The notes under the pieces are model-generated. The model had not been told where the DNA came from. It was given only the letters and a program-made list of their open reading frames with translations, and did not search any database. Positions 48,101 through 62,398 of a stretch of DNA of 64,000 nucleotides are shown piece after piece. This DNA is from Campylorhamphus procurvoides (Eukaryota; Chordata; Aves; Passeriformes; Dendrocolaptidae). Every line of letters starts with the position of its first letter. Position 1 is the stretch's first letter. A program made the translations under genes and the position numbers. The stretch is from positions 588,247 through 652,246 of the forward strand of contig WBMV01005072.1 of the NCBI GenBank assembly GCA_013396655.1. Direction: 5' to 3'.

Positions 48101-51100
48101 CAACAATTTAAGAATTACTGTAATTCGACTAGCAGGAGTATTAATATATTTGCCACGTGCTTCAAAAATAGTTTGAGTTCTGAAGTGTGAGCTTTTCTGT
48201 ACATTGTACCACAGGACTGGAATAACATAAAATCCCAGCAGAGGGACCCCTCATACCTCATAATGTATGTTTTGTGCTTATAAGAGCCTTTTGTTCCTGG
48301 ATGAGCATTGTTCTCATAGAAAATATCTCAAATATTAATATGTAGTCTATGAATAAAAAAAATGTAAAACTACTTTATTCACCTATTGGTCAGACCAGTA
48401 TTAATTTGCCTGTTTTCATGTTTGAAATCTAGAACATGCATTTGAACTGTCAATTTTGAAAGAAGGCCCTAAGAATTTATATTTGCAACACCTCTCCCAG
48501 CTGTAATAGAGTGAATGTTCGGATTTAGCACTGCAGATGAGTCGAGTTGTCTAGGTAACAACCTGCTGCCATAGCTTTACTCAGTACCTTTACAGTCTTT
48601 CCTTATACTATTCAAATCTTTTTTAATCAGTTCAAAATAGAACCTGTGGAAATGCTAAAGATATAGCCATAAACCTGAAGTGTATAACATTTTTCTCTTG
48701 ATTTATGTGTAATTTTAGGAACTCTCTACAAGCTGCTTTACATACTGTATTTTGACTACACTAATGCTTATGTTCAGTGCAGAAAAACACTAATGTGAGG
48801 CCTATAGGATGCTCAGACATTTTGTGTCTGTTTTATGCAGTTTCACCAGTACAGTTAAAGGCTAAATATACTGTATCCATCACTAGAATTCTTCCATTCA
48901 CTCTGTCAAATGCTCAGTCCCTGGGCCTGTCCTGATATTTGGTAGGTGGTCCAGCCTGACGTTTCAGCACCAGAACAAACATGCACATGCACACACACAG
49001 AGAACAGAGAGCACAAGAGCATGCTGGTACAGAAAGTAATGGAAACAGAGGTTAGTGGAGATGCCAAGTACAAAGCTTGGCCACACAATAGTCCTGACCT
49101 CCCTCCTACTTACGTGTGACCTGCGCTCTTTTACTCCCTCCTTCTCTTCACTATTCCATGACTGCTTCTCCCCAATCCACCTAGATCTCTGCCACTTTTG
49201 TCCTTTTCCCTAAGTATTGCATAGTAAGCTCTTTAGATTTCTGCAGTCCCCTCAAAATGCCCCATACTGAGTCTCATGCAGTCCCATGAGCCTCCTCAAA
49301 TATTCTGTAAGATGTTTGGTCTTTCCTCTGAGACCCCCAATTATGGTGTTTCTTTTCATATCAGTTGCAAAGTGCTGCCTGGCCCTTTCACAGGCTGAAC
49401 AGGTGGGTCCTGAATGGCCCATCAAGCACTGAGAGTTCTGATCCTTCCTATTGTCTTGGTTTCTACTTCTGATTACAGTTTGTCTCCTTCTGTCTTCAAT
49501 TTATAGTGTTTTCTGTTCCTTGACTGTGTCTCTCACGTTGAATAGTCATTAGCTAAACACCTGTCTGAACCAGCTATCCTTCCAATCCAGATAACCTTGT
49601 CCTGTGCATGTCAGCTATATATGCACTGCAGAAGAAACTCCCTGACTAAATTCTTTCCCTATGTCATCGTTACAAGGATGTGTCTCAAAGAAATTATAAA
49701 AATTCTACAGCCCATCAGGTCCTATGAAATGAAGTGAAGAAATTATGCATCCAGGAGTAGTTGGTTGTTTTAGGCATTCACAGAAGCATTAGCTGCTGCT
49801 TTTAACTCAGTGAGATGGTTTCTGTACTGCACTGTGGTTTTCCATGTTCTATTGCATTCAGTGCCACAAAATGAAAAAAAAAAACTTCTAGCCTTAGTCT
49901 GAGACACAAAACCAAAGGAAAATGTGTGAACTAGGGAATAATGTTAATGCATTAAATATAGAATTGTCTTAGGAAATACAGCAGGAAGAGGATTGAAGAA
50001 ACTATCTGTTCCATCCCATTGCTTGACTCCATTTGAACTATTCATTCATAGTAGCCTGGCTAACTGGTAATTAAAAAGCTCAAATTACAAAGCTTTTCTG
50101 CAACCTCCATATCTAATCTGTTCCAATCTCAACTATCTTTTTTGTATAAAAGTTTTTCTTATGCTTTGAAGTAAATTTCCCTTAAATCAGTTTTAAATAA
50201 ATTAGAATAACCCACCAGTCTTTTAATCTGTTGCTGAATTAGTGCTGCTATTTAGATTGTTGATGTGAAAGTATCCACATTGATGCTGTGAAAGGAAGGC
50301 TTAGCTTTTGTAATTTTTGACAAAAGACTTTTGTAGCAGAGTTGTAACAAGACCAAAAAAAACCCCCAAAACCCCCCAAAAAACCTACCACCCCTCCCAA
50401 AAAAAAAAAGAAAGAAAGGAGTGGATTCAACCCTGTTGCAATTGGATCTCAGTTCTAAGCCTGGCATCCAAAGAAAGAGAGTTTATGTAACCATTGCACT
50501 TGTTTGTCTATCTCTCTGCTAAATTCAAAATGTTGTAAGGCAAAAAGGAAACACCCTGTAAGCAGAGCCAAGAATTTATTGTTGGTATTATTGAAATATC
50601 AACAGGATGATCAAAGGAATTGCTATATCTAATAAATGCAGAAAAAAAAGGAAAAAAATAGTATTACTGCAAATAAGTCTCAGTAGTAATAATTGCTTAA
50701 AATTGTTATCCACACACATCCACTGCCCTTCTAGGCCCTGGATCCATGGGTCCACTTTTTCTCACAAGGCAGGGAGAAGGGTGTTGCAGAAAGTTCCTTA
50801 CCCCCACATTCTTTGCTGGGAGGAATTAGGTAGATGGTGACGTTTCTTCCCCTTTGCCAGGGAAGTATCAGGTTGATGTTTTTTTCTTCATTCTGTGTTC
50901 ACTTTAAGGTGTTTTCTTGTTTTCTGACACAGATTGATACCCTGTTCATTGTTAATATCTGCAACATCATACTGCATCCAAATTTTATAAACTGTTTTAG
51001 AGATATTCTCTGTTTTTTCTTTGCTGTCTTTGTGACCCCTAAAACTGGGTTTGTCTAGTTCCATGTGTTCATTTCTTTAACTAAACACTGATGAATCATC

Positions 51101-54100
51101 TAAATTACGGAGCTTCCCAGTGTTACCCTGTGGCCTCTTACAACCCCCATACCTGTACTCCTCTGTACTGCATCTTGTGTCCCCAGTGCTATCATACCCT
51201 TCCTGTGCTGCTCTACCACTACAGCATTATGCTGGAAAGGGAAATATTTCACTCTATACAGAGAATTATTTGTTACTCTGTCTGTAGAAAAGCTATAGTT
51301 CACCACAGAAAGATATGCAAAAATACTACTGATAGCACATAGCAACCCTTTCACATAGAAACATTGCTACTACATCTAAACAAGCTGAAAGAAAAGTCCA
51401 GGCAAGCCAAGTTTAAACAAAACCTGCTAAGCTGCAGTCCTGAAACTCTGGGACCTTGAAAATCCAGTTCAAGCCTGTAGACTGTTACTAGCAATGTCAG
51501 TGATACATTTTTGGGGGTGCTGAGATACAAGGACCTTCCCTTACTAGCTTTATTCACCTTGAATAAAGAGATTCAGAAACATGACAAGAGAATATCAACA
51601 ATATCCTGTGAGAAAAGAGTTATATAGGAGGTGCAAAAGTAAGTGTCCTCCTTATCTGGCCAGTTGACTACCCAGCCCACAGGTGCTTGCCAGGCATTCA
51701 CTGCGTGCACAGCTCTGAACCAGCCCTTGGCTGAGCTGCACCAGAAGAAAACTGGTGCTTTGTGGAGATGGCAGGACGGCTTGACAGAGATGGAGTTGGA
51801 CCACTTCAGCTACTGAAATGAAAAGGGGACATAGAAAGTCAGACACTTATCAACAGAACACTGGGCTATGATGGCTCTCTTTGCAAGTATGTGTAGTGTG
51901 AGGTCGAGACTCAAACCACCTCATGCCTGGGGAAACCGACAGAAGCTTTAAAAGTAATTTTTTATGGAGAATGTCTTTCACAGCTCTTTGTTGCTTGCCT
52001 CTGGAGTAGCTACATCAGCCATCCCAAGCACAATTTAAGGAGCTGATTACAGCAGTATCTGATTGCTTCATCATCATCAACATACATTTTTTTGTACGTA
52101 ATTCCAGTGATAGAGAAAAATGCCATTATTATGATTTTAGGGGTGGATATCTTAATCGTAACTCCTCACAAATATTGCAGTGATATAACTAATGGCTGTT
52201 CTAAAGTAAATAAGTACCTAGAGACTTTTGATGTATTCAAAGTCATGTGGAAACTGAACCCAGATTCTATATCCCATGTTAAGACCTAAACCTCTTCTTC
52301 CCACACTCAAGAGACCTCTCTCCTTATGTTCTTATTATTTTCAGAGGAGCTGTACTTCTTGGACTTTCTCCTATCCTTGACTGCTAGAGGAGGGAAATTT
52401 CACAGCTCCATACAAAGAAAAATAAAAGTAATGTCTGTTGAATCTAGTCTTGTGTTACAGACTTCATGAGATTTGGTTTCATGCTTTCCAAATTTTTTTC
52501 ACAAGGATATGGCAAAAATCCTGGTGCAGTCAAGAAAGCAGTTTGAATGACAATAGAAGTTGTGGACACTTTGAACCTTCCTCCAAAAGTAGCAAGCTAC
52601 TAATGAGTTGTTCCATGAGCAGCTGGTTTAAGGCAATATGGTCTTTTGCAGATTTTTGCTTTTTTTTTTTTTCATAATTACTCAGCTCTTCCACGAGACC
52701 ACTTTCTTGCCAGTGTTCCATTTTACCTCCAGTTTCGGCCACAAAGCTGCTGTCTAGCCACTCTCTGGGCATACATGCTGTGTTTAGCTCTAGTTTCACA
52801 TGCAGATTGTTTAAAGACATATTTTGAGCTTATGATCCTGTGTGACTCATGCATAGTAGTCTTTCCTTCTACAAGGGTATTCAATTTTTCTCTCTTTTGA
52901 AGCCACTGATTTTTCTAGGTTGTTTTTTTTTTTTNNNNNNNNNNNNNNNNNNNNNNNNNNNNNNNNNNNNNTTTTTTTTTTTAAATCTTGCAAGTTCTGT
53001 GTAGCTTTTAGGCCTCTTCTCCCTTTTTATCTGAAATTGGCTTGAAGTGATTATCAGAGTACTGCCACATGGACAGATGGACTGCCACATGGTAAAGTCT
53101 CATAAACCTTATTTTCTGAAGCAAGTAAGAAACAAGATATGCTTAAAAAAATCCCTAGCAAACACCACCCCCCCCCCAAAAAAAAAACAAAACAAAACAA
53201 ACCTAAAACATCTGTAAGGAAGGTGCAGTAGATTTTCTATAGCACTTCCTCTAGTACACCTTTCACTGTACTGTAGAGAGAAAGATAATGTTTATAAACA
53301 TAACTGGAACTAACCCTGCAAAAATTCAGTTCTGAATCCTCTTAAGCCTGCAGTGGTATTTCTAAAACTCAGCTGAATCATTAAGAAGCAAAATCTTTCC
53401 TGATGTTGTAAACTCTTTTTTCCCTTATTCCCTCTTTCTCTCACAGGATCATACCCTGGAGCAGATAAAACTTAGTTACTTGAGCTGGTACTTAAAATTC
53501 CTTGCCTCTTATATCCATTTTTACCATTTTTCAGTGCAATTTGCCATTTGTGTTTTATGAAGCTCTGAAATTTCACTATTTCAGCAAGTACAGAAAAATA
53601 CTGACTTCATAAAACTCTCAGACTAGTACACAAAGAAACAGAAAAGGCCAATAAGACAGAAATGTGTTGCCTAAATGCAAGTCAGCATTTCAAAGACATT
53701 CTCTCTCTCTTCCTCATACACACATACTTTGATCATAAACTTGGACATCTGTAGACTGTGACTATGAAGAAACATCATGATCTAAAGAATTTCAGCCTCC
53801 TGAGAGGCTAAAAAATCATTATCATAAAAAAGAGGTCACAGTGTATATGGCTACTGAGAGGATTGTTGTATTCAAGTGCACAAGTACATTTTGCCAAAGC
53901 AAATTTTACAACTGAAAATAATAATTTTACACATTTGAAATTTTCTGCTAGGGAAGAAATGACTCATTTCTAGACTGTCTTTATTTTCTAAAGGAAAATG
54001 TTAATATAATAATTTGCTTTGACTTTGTTGATCTGATTTGGAATATTTTTCATCTTGTTGAACTGCAACAATGCATTTAATTATGAGTCAATTTGAGAAA

Positions 54101-56189
54101 ACAATTATAAAATACATGAATCAATTACATTGCTCTGTCAGCAATGTAATAGCCTGTGAGCTGCTATAAACTGTGTTTCCAGACTGGGTCTGTTGGCCAG
54201 GCTTTCTGGAGAATGATAGCTGAAATGATGCACACAGATATCACTCTGAGTTGCATGTTGTTCGGTAAAAGATGTAAATAAGCATGGGGAAAAGTGGAAC
54301 ATAGAACTTCCAACTAAAATTCAGATAAAACAAAGTGCCAATATGGAGCACATAATTTTGCTGTGTAACTGCCTCAATATTACAGGCTGATCCAATAACC
54401 AAAGCAAGGCTTTTCTTTTTGCCTTTTTTTCCCCTTTATTTTTTCCCCCTCTTTTTTTTTTCCCCTTGAAATGGGATAATACAGATTGTCCTGCAGAGAT
54501 ATGCAATTAAGAGAAGTCATATCAGTCCACTGCTTTGTTTGGCATGGCTGTTTAATAATCTAGCTACTTAACTGTGCTATGTAAAGTTGCCTTTGATGTT
54601 AGTTGCATCTATAACTACATCCTAAATGATTTTCACAAACTCACTATAAAAGATGTCACCTGTCTGTATGACATCACTAAAACAAAATAGAATAAAAAAA
54701 AAAGATTAAAAAGCAGAGAAGAGGTGAATAGCAGTCAAATTTTCATATAATAATTAAGATATGAGAAGGGGAAAATGTTACATTGCAATTTGGTGTGTGA
54801 CAGGTTTGATCTGTGAAACTGATACTGTGTTATCTTCACCTGGAGCCTCAGTCCGAGATATTAAGTGAAATGAGTGTGTAATCACCATTGAAAATTAACC
54901 TAACTCAGTTCATACCCAGGCGTTTTACACGTTCTGTAGGATGTCTGTGGACACTAGAGGGAAGCACGTCACTGAGCTATAGCACTTCATGGCACCGAAG
55001 AACAGCCCTGCACTCACAGAGTCCTTGCTTTAATGGCAACATTAAAATTTTTCAGGGAGAAAACACAATTAGTGGACTAAAGGAATGAATGTAGGTTATG
55101 AGGCTTATTCTTCCTGTAATGAATATAAATGTACTCTTAAAACTTCAGTTACTGTTATGGATCGTGGGCAACTAAGCAATTTATGTATTAAACTAATCAC
55201 AGGTAAGGCTTGTATGTCACGGTTTCATCTCTTCTTCCTTTCTCCTGCAATTGATGTTTCCTAATTTAGCATGTTCATCCTTTAGTAAAAGTAAAAGGAA
55301 AAAATCTTTAGGGTCTGATTCACTACCTTCTGTAGTTTTTATTCCTGGTTTGACATGGTAAAGGAAAGTCTTGTCTAAAGAAGCTTTTTTACTTTGTGCC
55401 AGAGTTAATGACTATAACGTATTGGATCTCATGCACAATTCATGAGAGCTGATTTAGCATTAATGCAGGTGCATAGAATGGCTGGAGCCTTTCACCTGCT
55501 CTTCCTGATGGAGGTAAAATGCTGCCATAATTTCTAACAAGGAGAAACTGGAGGAATGAATCAGGGAGATAAAATATATAATGTATATATAAACGTGGCT
55601 TAAAATGCATTGTAAATGATTTGTACATAGCAAGTGAAATACCCTTCTAAGATACCAGGCTCGATTGCCATCCTGTTGGCAGCCCTCTGAAGAAAATTAG
55701 GACTTGATCCTTCTGCCATCAGAATTGTTGGTACGCAATCATATGCACAATATGCTGCTTTTAATGTAATCAAAGAAATGTGCTTTTGACTTAACTGGGT
55801 AAAACTCTTCAACTGATAATCACCTGATGACTTATAAGCACTTGATAACCTGTCACTTCTCTAATTGATTTTCTTGTGATATATAGAAAGAAATTCCAGT
55901 AAAGTAAAATTTTTTTATCCCCATACTTATTTAGTGAAAATAGATTTTGGTCTGTTGGTTGCAGTAGACTTCACAGCTGATATAAAAATTGGTTTTCTCT
56001 TAAACTGATCTTATTATAGAGTCATTTAATTTATAGGACTGAAATTATTTTCTTCCGAAATCAATATTGACATGCATTTACCATTTCTAAATGCTGCAAG
56101 CCTGTATAGAGCACTCAGTCACTATGTCCTGTTTAGTTTCTCATTTCAGATTTTTAGCTTGTGCCCTGCTGTGAAAATACCTCATCAGG
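45106..56189. other. Intergenic DNA, no gene recognised
   Basis: Mostly unique AT-rich sequence. Points of note are TATAAAAGG at about 45,874 in a less AT-rich patch (possible old LTR), a coding-like plus-strand fragment at 47,103-47,300, a patch of pyrimidine-rich sequence at 49,090-49,700, and a poly(T) tract with an assembly gap at 52,922-52,981. No exon pair with credible splice sites was found. Confidence 0.55.
52935..52971. other. Assembly gap of 37 N inside poly(T)
   Basis: The N run is flanked on both sides by long T runs (52,922-52,934 and 52,972-52,981), so the gap is probably just an unresolved homopolymer or a short T-rich repeat. Confidence 0.9.
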
Positions 56190-56500
56190 GAAAAGTAGAC
56201 CTAAGCACTTGGAATTGGTAGGGCTTGTTTTGACTAGGAGAATAACTTTTAGTTGTTATGTTGAATAGAATTCCATTCAGTAAAGAAGGCTCAGGGAAGA
56301 TCTTACCAATGTGCATAAATATGCCAAGAAAAAGTGCTAAGAAGATGGAGAAGCCTGGCCCAATGGCAGGAGCAGAGGCAACAGGCACTGACTGAAACTC
56401 AGGAGATTCCCTCTGAACATTAGGAAACTTTTCCACTGTGAGTGTGACAGAGCACAGGCACAGAGTGCCCAGGGAGGTCATGGAGTCTCCATCCTTGGTG
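56190..56500 (+). repeat. CR1 LINE 3' fragment
   Basis: The stretch contains the CR1 blocks 'gggaagatcttaccaatgtgcataaat', 'gcaacaggcactgactgaaactcaggagattccctctgaacattaggaaac' and 'cccagggaggtcatggagtctccatcc' in plus orientation, with substitutions. The minus-strand open frame of 98 codons here is its shadow. Confidence 0.85.
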
Positions 56501-58914
56501 TATTTAAATAAGAAAAATGCACATTATTTTAAACTGTAAAATAAATCTATAATAATAGAGAATGTTAAATTTTAATCACAAATAATGTGTTGCCTAAAGG
56601 CAATTCAGCATTTCAAAAATAATTATTAATTATGCCTTCTCAAATTTCACATAAAAGTGGTTTGCATGTTATTAAAATTTTCAGAAATGTTATTTCGGAT
56701 AAATTTTGAAACTTACTATGGTTTACTAGGGTATTTTCTCCAGACTCAAATTTTTATGACTTAATCTCCCAGACTACCATTTAGTAATTCCAGACTTTCC
56801 TGGTAGATAAAATTTAGAAGCTAATTCACCCATCAGTGTCTACAAAGTTCTATGCTTCATAGAAAATTGCCTTTGATGCTGTCATTTATTTAAAAGGAGT
56901 GAAAGATTCACTTGCCACCCATAAGCCACATTACAGAAACTATTTCAAAGTTACCAGGTAACTTTTTTATCTCTCTGGAGTATGCACTGATTTTTAGTTT
57001 GCCAACTGAGATTTAGTTTGCCAGCTAAGACTTTGCATGGTGCAGTAGGTGATGCTACAGTTCTCTGGAGGTTTGCAGAGCCTTCCAGTGAGCACAGATT
57101 TGTACAGAGAATTGGTCCATGGTCTGCCATGCTTCTGCTGACAGCTGAAGAGGGTTCAGAGAAGAGAGAAAGAGACAGAAGTTTCTCACAAGAGAAGACA
57201 CTATTTCTTGGAAGGTCTAGTGGATCCAGAGGATGATAAAAAATTGTTGCAGCAACATCTAGACATGTTTAATACAGAATACGTATATGCAGTGGTGGTC
57301 TGTTGTGGTAGATCTAATTTGATCTTCGTGATCTGTGTAAGTCCAACATACAGCAGTACCGCTCTGATCATGACTGCCATTATCTCTGCATCATTTTCCT
57401 GGGGGGAAAAAAAAAAGAGATGCGAAGGGACAAGAAGATATAATCAATTATAATCAATTTGCATTTTCTGAGCAAATCCTGAAATCTTTATTTCACATTA
57501 TGGCTTAATTTCCTTTCCTATTAATTTAGCTTCTTGCTGCATTTTATTGATATTCCACCTTTTATTTTCCCTTTGTAAAATAAGAATTTGGTCAACTAGG
57601 CACAAGCAGCTGTATTGTTTGCTGTAACCAGCATGACAACCTGAAGGCAGCCTAGTTTGTTGTAAAAGACTAAGAGGGAATTTACATTGTGTTTTACAGC
57701 CAGGAGAGTGATTGTCTGAAATGTCAGGCTTTGGTTTATGCCCCAAACATTTTAGAAGACTGTGTGTCCCCTAATGGATACTAACCTTTGGCCAGGAAAG
57801 AATGATATATTTCCCCACTGGTTGTCTTTCTCTTGATATCCTATGCATAAACCAAGTTTCAAGTTTGAGATTTCAAACTGAGGTTGAAATGAATAAGTGT
57901 TGTGTACCTGATTCCTTCCAGTAACCTCTATAAGGTAAATAAATCAAGGGAATTAATTAAGGGAGTATCATTTCAATGCATGAATACTGAAATTTTAAAG
58001 CCTAGATAACAGAGTAATAGTGCTGGAGTTACATTAGGGATCACCCAGCTAAGGATCCTGAGACTGCATTGCAAGGCAGTGCTATGCTCATATTATGCTG
58101 AGAAAAATTCTATGGATAGCCTAAAATAACTATCCAATAGTAACTGCCTATTTTAGGGTTGACTGAATAGATCTCCAGATTTCAGTAAATTTATCTGATT
58201 AGATCTGTATTGATTGTAATGGGACCTTAGTTTACACGTAAACATCTAAATTTAGATGTTTAAATCTGTGAGTTGTACTACTCAAGATGGCTGTACTGTA
58301 ATAAAAAGACACTCAAGATAGCTTTAAACCATCCGGCTTCAATAAGTCCAATCTAATTTCACAGCAACATAGATTTTAGCTCAGAATAATATCCTGCCAT
58401 GGAGGGTGACTTCAGTATAGCCCATTTTGGAGACCTACAGTAATTTACTTCGGGTAATAAAAGTTTTAACATTGACTTAAATGGGATGTTATTTGGTAAC
58501 CAAGCTGTTTGACAAGCTGTGCTGTGCAACTTTGTGATGCAAAAAGTATTTATTCCTTGTGCATTAGTGCTAGGGATATAGAATGAATTCACCTGATAAA
58601 ATCCTAGGCACTTGGTGAAAGAATGACATAATATAATGACAATATAATAAACTTTATTTCATTTTTTATTGTGTGATATTGCTTAATTTGCTTGCATGGA
58701 CATTGAATTTGGATGAGGTCATGCAGTGGCACATAGCTCATTACTGTGGCTGGCTTCTGTTAAATAATAATTTGCAATGCATTCAAATAGTCAAAGTTAT
58801 ACTTGCCTTAAATGTGCAACATTACAGTTACTGTCACAGAATATATTCTCCCACCATGTTTGGTTTGGTAACCTTTCTGAATAACTTTTCTTTATAATAT
58901 TCTCTAGTAATAAT

Positions 58915-59225
58915 TAAGAGAAGGCTCCAGGGAGACCTTATTTCAGCCTTTTTATACTTAAAGAGGCTTATAAGAAAGATGGAGAGAGACTTTTACCAGG
59001 GTCTGTAGGGGGAATGTCTTTAAACTGAAAGAGGGCAGATTTAGATTAGACATTAGGAAGAAACTCTTTGTTACTGTGAGGGTGGTGAGGCACTGGAATA
59101 GTCTGTGGATGCCCCATCCCTGGAAGTGTTGAAGGCCAGGTTGGATGGGGCTCTGAGCAACCTGATCTCTGTGTCTTTGTCTGTGGCAGGGGTATTGAAA
59201 TGACTGTGATTCTACATAATTGTTT
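58915..59225 (+). repeat. CR1 LINE 3' fragment
   Basis: Typical CR1 blocks in plus orientation are seen: 'ctccagggagaccttatt', 'gatttagattagacattaggaag', 'gaggcactggaatag', 'catccctggaagtgttgaagg' and 'ccaggttggatggggctctgagcaacctgatct'. The terminal repeat is decayed. Confidence 0.9.
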
Positions 59226-59999
59226 ATATTTGAATTCTAAATCATTAATAATGTAAGTTGTTTCAGTGATACAAAACAGCAGGCAGTTTGCAAAATTGAC
59301 TAAATATCCCTCTCATATTTTGTCTGTAACAAAACTCCTTTCTCTTTTATTCAGGGACCTTGGAGATTAATTTGGCTTTTCATTGGACTTATATAAGCAA
59401 AAGTATTCTGTACGGTGTCACAGAAATTAAAAATAACCAATTTACAGATGTCCTTTTTCAGTGATCCTCAGTCAGTCCTTTTGCCTTTTGTATTTTCAAC
59501 AACTAATTTCAGGAAACTCTCCTAAATTTAATAAAGATATTTTCTTTACACTCTTGCAAACAAATTTAAAATAAACACTAATTAATCTCTTTAAGATATG
59601 CTCTTAAAAGCAGCTCTTTTTTTGTTATTGTTTTATTTAGGAAATCCTTTAAATTGACTTGGAATTATCCAAATTTTACTCTCAGTAGATTCTTGTCTGT
59701 TCTATTAGGCTCACACAATGCTCCCACAGTTCACGGGAGGGACCATAGGTTGCCATGTTAGCAGGCAGTTATGCAAAATTCCTACAGAATTCTGATATCA
59801 GGCAAACATGAGAGGCCAGGAGGAGCATGCACAGAGCAGGCTGCCTCTGCACTGGTGTCTGACTCAGTTGCAAACTTGAGTAGTATTCTGCCTCTTGAAT
59901 TTTCAAATTTTCTGGACAGTAATTAGTAATTAGTGACTAAATTAAGATTCTGTTAAAAAAAAACCATTATGGTTCAGTCATAATATCAGGACTCTGAGA

Positions 60000-60330
60000 T
60001 CCCCTTGGTCCATCATCTATGCGAAAGACAGAGGCAAAGAATGCATTAAACACCTCTTCCTTGTCTCTTTCCCTGTTTGTGATGTGACCATGCCCATCCT
60101 GTAAGTCTAAAATGACCTCTGTTTTCCTCTATGGGTTTGGGTTTGTTTTTTTGGTTTTGTGTTTTGCTGTCTTTTTGTTGTTGTTTGGTTGGTTTTTTTT
60201 TAATTAAATGTAGCAATCCACAATGTACTTTTCTAAGAGCAAGTTTAAGCAGACTTTTTATATTATTCCTTTTTCTGTTATCCTCAGGTAACCTTCCCAT
60301 GAAATTTATATTCACTGTTACCTCCCAAGT
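60000..60330 (-). repeat. Probable CR1 LINE internal fragment, minus orientation
   Basis: The sequence 'agacagaggcaaagaatgcattaaacacctcttccttgtctctttccctg' (60,026-60,075) resembles the inner part of CR1 read in reverse ('aaagaa-gcattaa-acctctgcctt'). A G/T-rich tract interrupts it. Divergence is high, so both ends are uncertain. Confidence 0.45.
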
Positions 60331-61924
60331 ACAGCTGGGGATATATAGTGAGGCATGGAATTTTTCTTTTTTAATGCTGTAAGAAATAATTTGATGATTT
60401 TTGATTTTAAATCCCATGGCCTATTCACATTAGATAGTAAGGAAAATTTTCTAACCTCAGATGATGCCAACAGTTAACAAAATCATTATTAACCACCTGT
60501 ATGATGTTATACAAAGAGGCACATTTGATAGTGAGGTTCTGTCCTGTTACATCCTGTAGGTCATTATTGTTTAAAGACTATGCAAATATATAAATGTATA
60601 TAAATATTGTATTTGTAAATGCAAATGTATATGCAAAACAGGGAGAATGAGTGGCAGAGCACAGGTACAAAAAGATGAAAAGTGAGAGTCACTGTGAGGA
60701 AATATAGGCGCCTCAAAGGTGCAGATATTGCCCAATAGATGTAATCAATAGAGTAAGGACATTTAAAATAACCTTCTTGATATTTTTTAAATGGCATTTA
60801 GACTTCCAGAGCCATACAGCAGGTTAGCAGGAAAACCAAGAGCAGACTCTAGGAATAGGAATCACCTCATCTTCCTTAGACATATGTAACAGGCAGCTAT
60901 TTCTGAACTTTTCTTTATATTCACAGTATAGAAAGATAACTTTTTGGGATTCAGTCCATCACATGTATTTAAAATGTACATTTTAGAGTTAGAGGAATTC
61001 TGGTTTAGACTTTGTAGTTTATAGTGACTAGAGTTTTACTGATTATACATGGAGACTCAGTGACTCAGATAAAGAACAGGCCTCTGCATTAGAATTCCAC
61101 CCTAAATCTTTCAACTGAAGGAACTAAAGCTTTTTTCTCTGAACCATGAAATCATTCTGAATAAGAAGATAAAAGAAATCTAAGTAAATGTTGTGCATTC
61201 CAGAATAAGTTCAGATAAACCTTTTCCTCTTCACTTAGTTAAGCCAAATATGCCTGCTCTGTGATTCTGGAGATACCTGACTCAAGTGACTGTTCTCTAT
61301 ACTCATCTTCAATGCTGTTCTGTATTCTACCACTCTGTTATCCCAGACAAGGCACAAGATTTCAGAGCAGACCATCACATGGCTACATTATTTATGGTCT
61401 CATATTTATCTTATTTGCATATAAACTGCCCCAGTAAAGCAGCGTCTAGTGAAGGAGGTCCGAAAATATCAAACATATGCAGAGCTTCAGTTACTGACTT
61501 CTTATAAAAATCTTTTCAACCAGAAAAGAGTTCCAAGGATTCTAACTTGCAGTTTGTATTCCTGTAATAACTCTTTATATAATCCATCTAGGTCAGGTTA
61601 AATGAATGCCTTGTTGCTACTTAGATGATTATGGGTTGCAATTCATTTAACGTGCCCAACGATTCATGTTTAATTTATTGACTTTAATGCTGTACGTGAG
61701 TGACCTATGCATGTGTAGTACTTTAAATGCATGCACACTGGCACACACAGCTCTCTGCAGTATTTTGCTTAAGTAATCAGCTAATCAATGTGTTAGAGTT
61801 TGAGATATTGTGTGACTCTTTATGCCACTGTTTAATTTAATGCTACTTGCAGTAATGAGCCTGTCTGGGTTGACTGGTTGCCTCTCAGGAGCTCCATGGC
61901 TTTTATGCAAGTGATAGTGTTTCA

Positions 61925-62398
61925 GTTCAGGAAGGACGCTGAGGTGCTGGAGCAGGTCCAGAGGAGGGCAACAAGGCTGGTGAAGGGGCTGGAGAACTCA
62001 TGAGGAGAGTCTGAGGGAGCTGGGGTTGTTTAGTCTGGAGAAGAGGAGGCTCGGGGTAGACCTTATTGCTCTGTACAACCACCTGAGAGGAGGTTGTAGC
62101 CAGGTGGGGTTTGGTCTCTTCTCCCAGGTCACCAGCAGCAGGACAAGAAGGCACAGGCTTAAGCTCTGCCAGGGGAGGTTCAGGTAAGATTTTAGGAAGA
62201 TTTTTTACAGAGAGAATAACCAGAAATGGGAACATGATGCCCAGGGAGGTGGTTGATCCATTGTCCCTGGAGGTTTTTAAGGTGAGACTGGAAGTGGCAC
62301 TTGGTGCCATGGTCTAGTAAGCACAGTGGCTGGATCAAAGGTTGGATTTGATGATCTCAGAGGTCTTTTCCAACATGGTTAATGCTGTGATCCTGTGA
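61925..62398 (+). repeat. CR1 LINE 3' copy, the best preserved in the window
   Basis: Clear CR1 blocks run from 'ctggagcaggtccagaggagggcaacaaggctggtgaaggggctggagaac' through 'gttgtttagtctggagaagaggaggctc', 'gcccagggaggtggttgat', 'ccctggaggtttttaaggtgagactgg' to 'ttggatttgatgatctcagaggtcttttccaa', ending near GATCCTGTGAAG. Open frames on both strands here (61927-62317) come from the element. Confidence 0.93.

Noticed and set aside
60046..60417. 123-codon minus-strand frame
   Set aside because: It crosses a G/T-rich tract and a probable CR1 fragment and has low-complexity Lys/Gln/Asn-rich content.
61927..62310. 127-codon minus-strand frame rich in Pro and Ser
   Set aside because: It lies entirely within a clear CR1 element on the plus strand.
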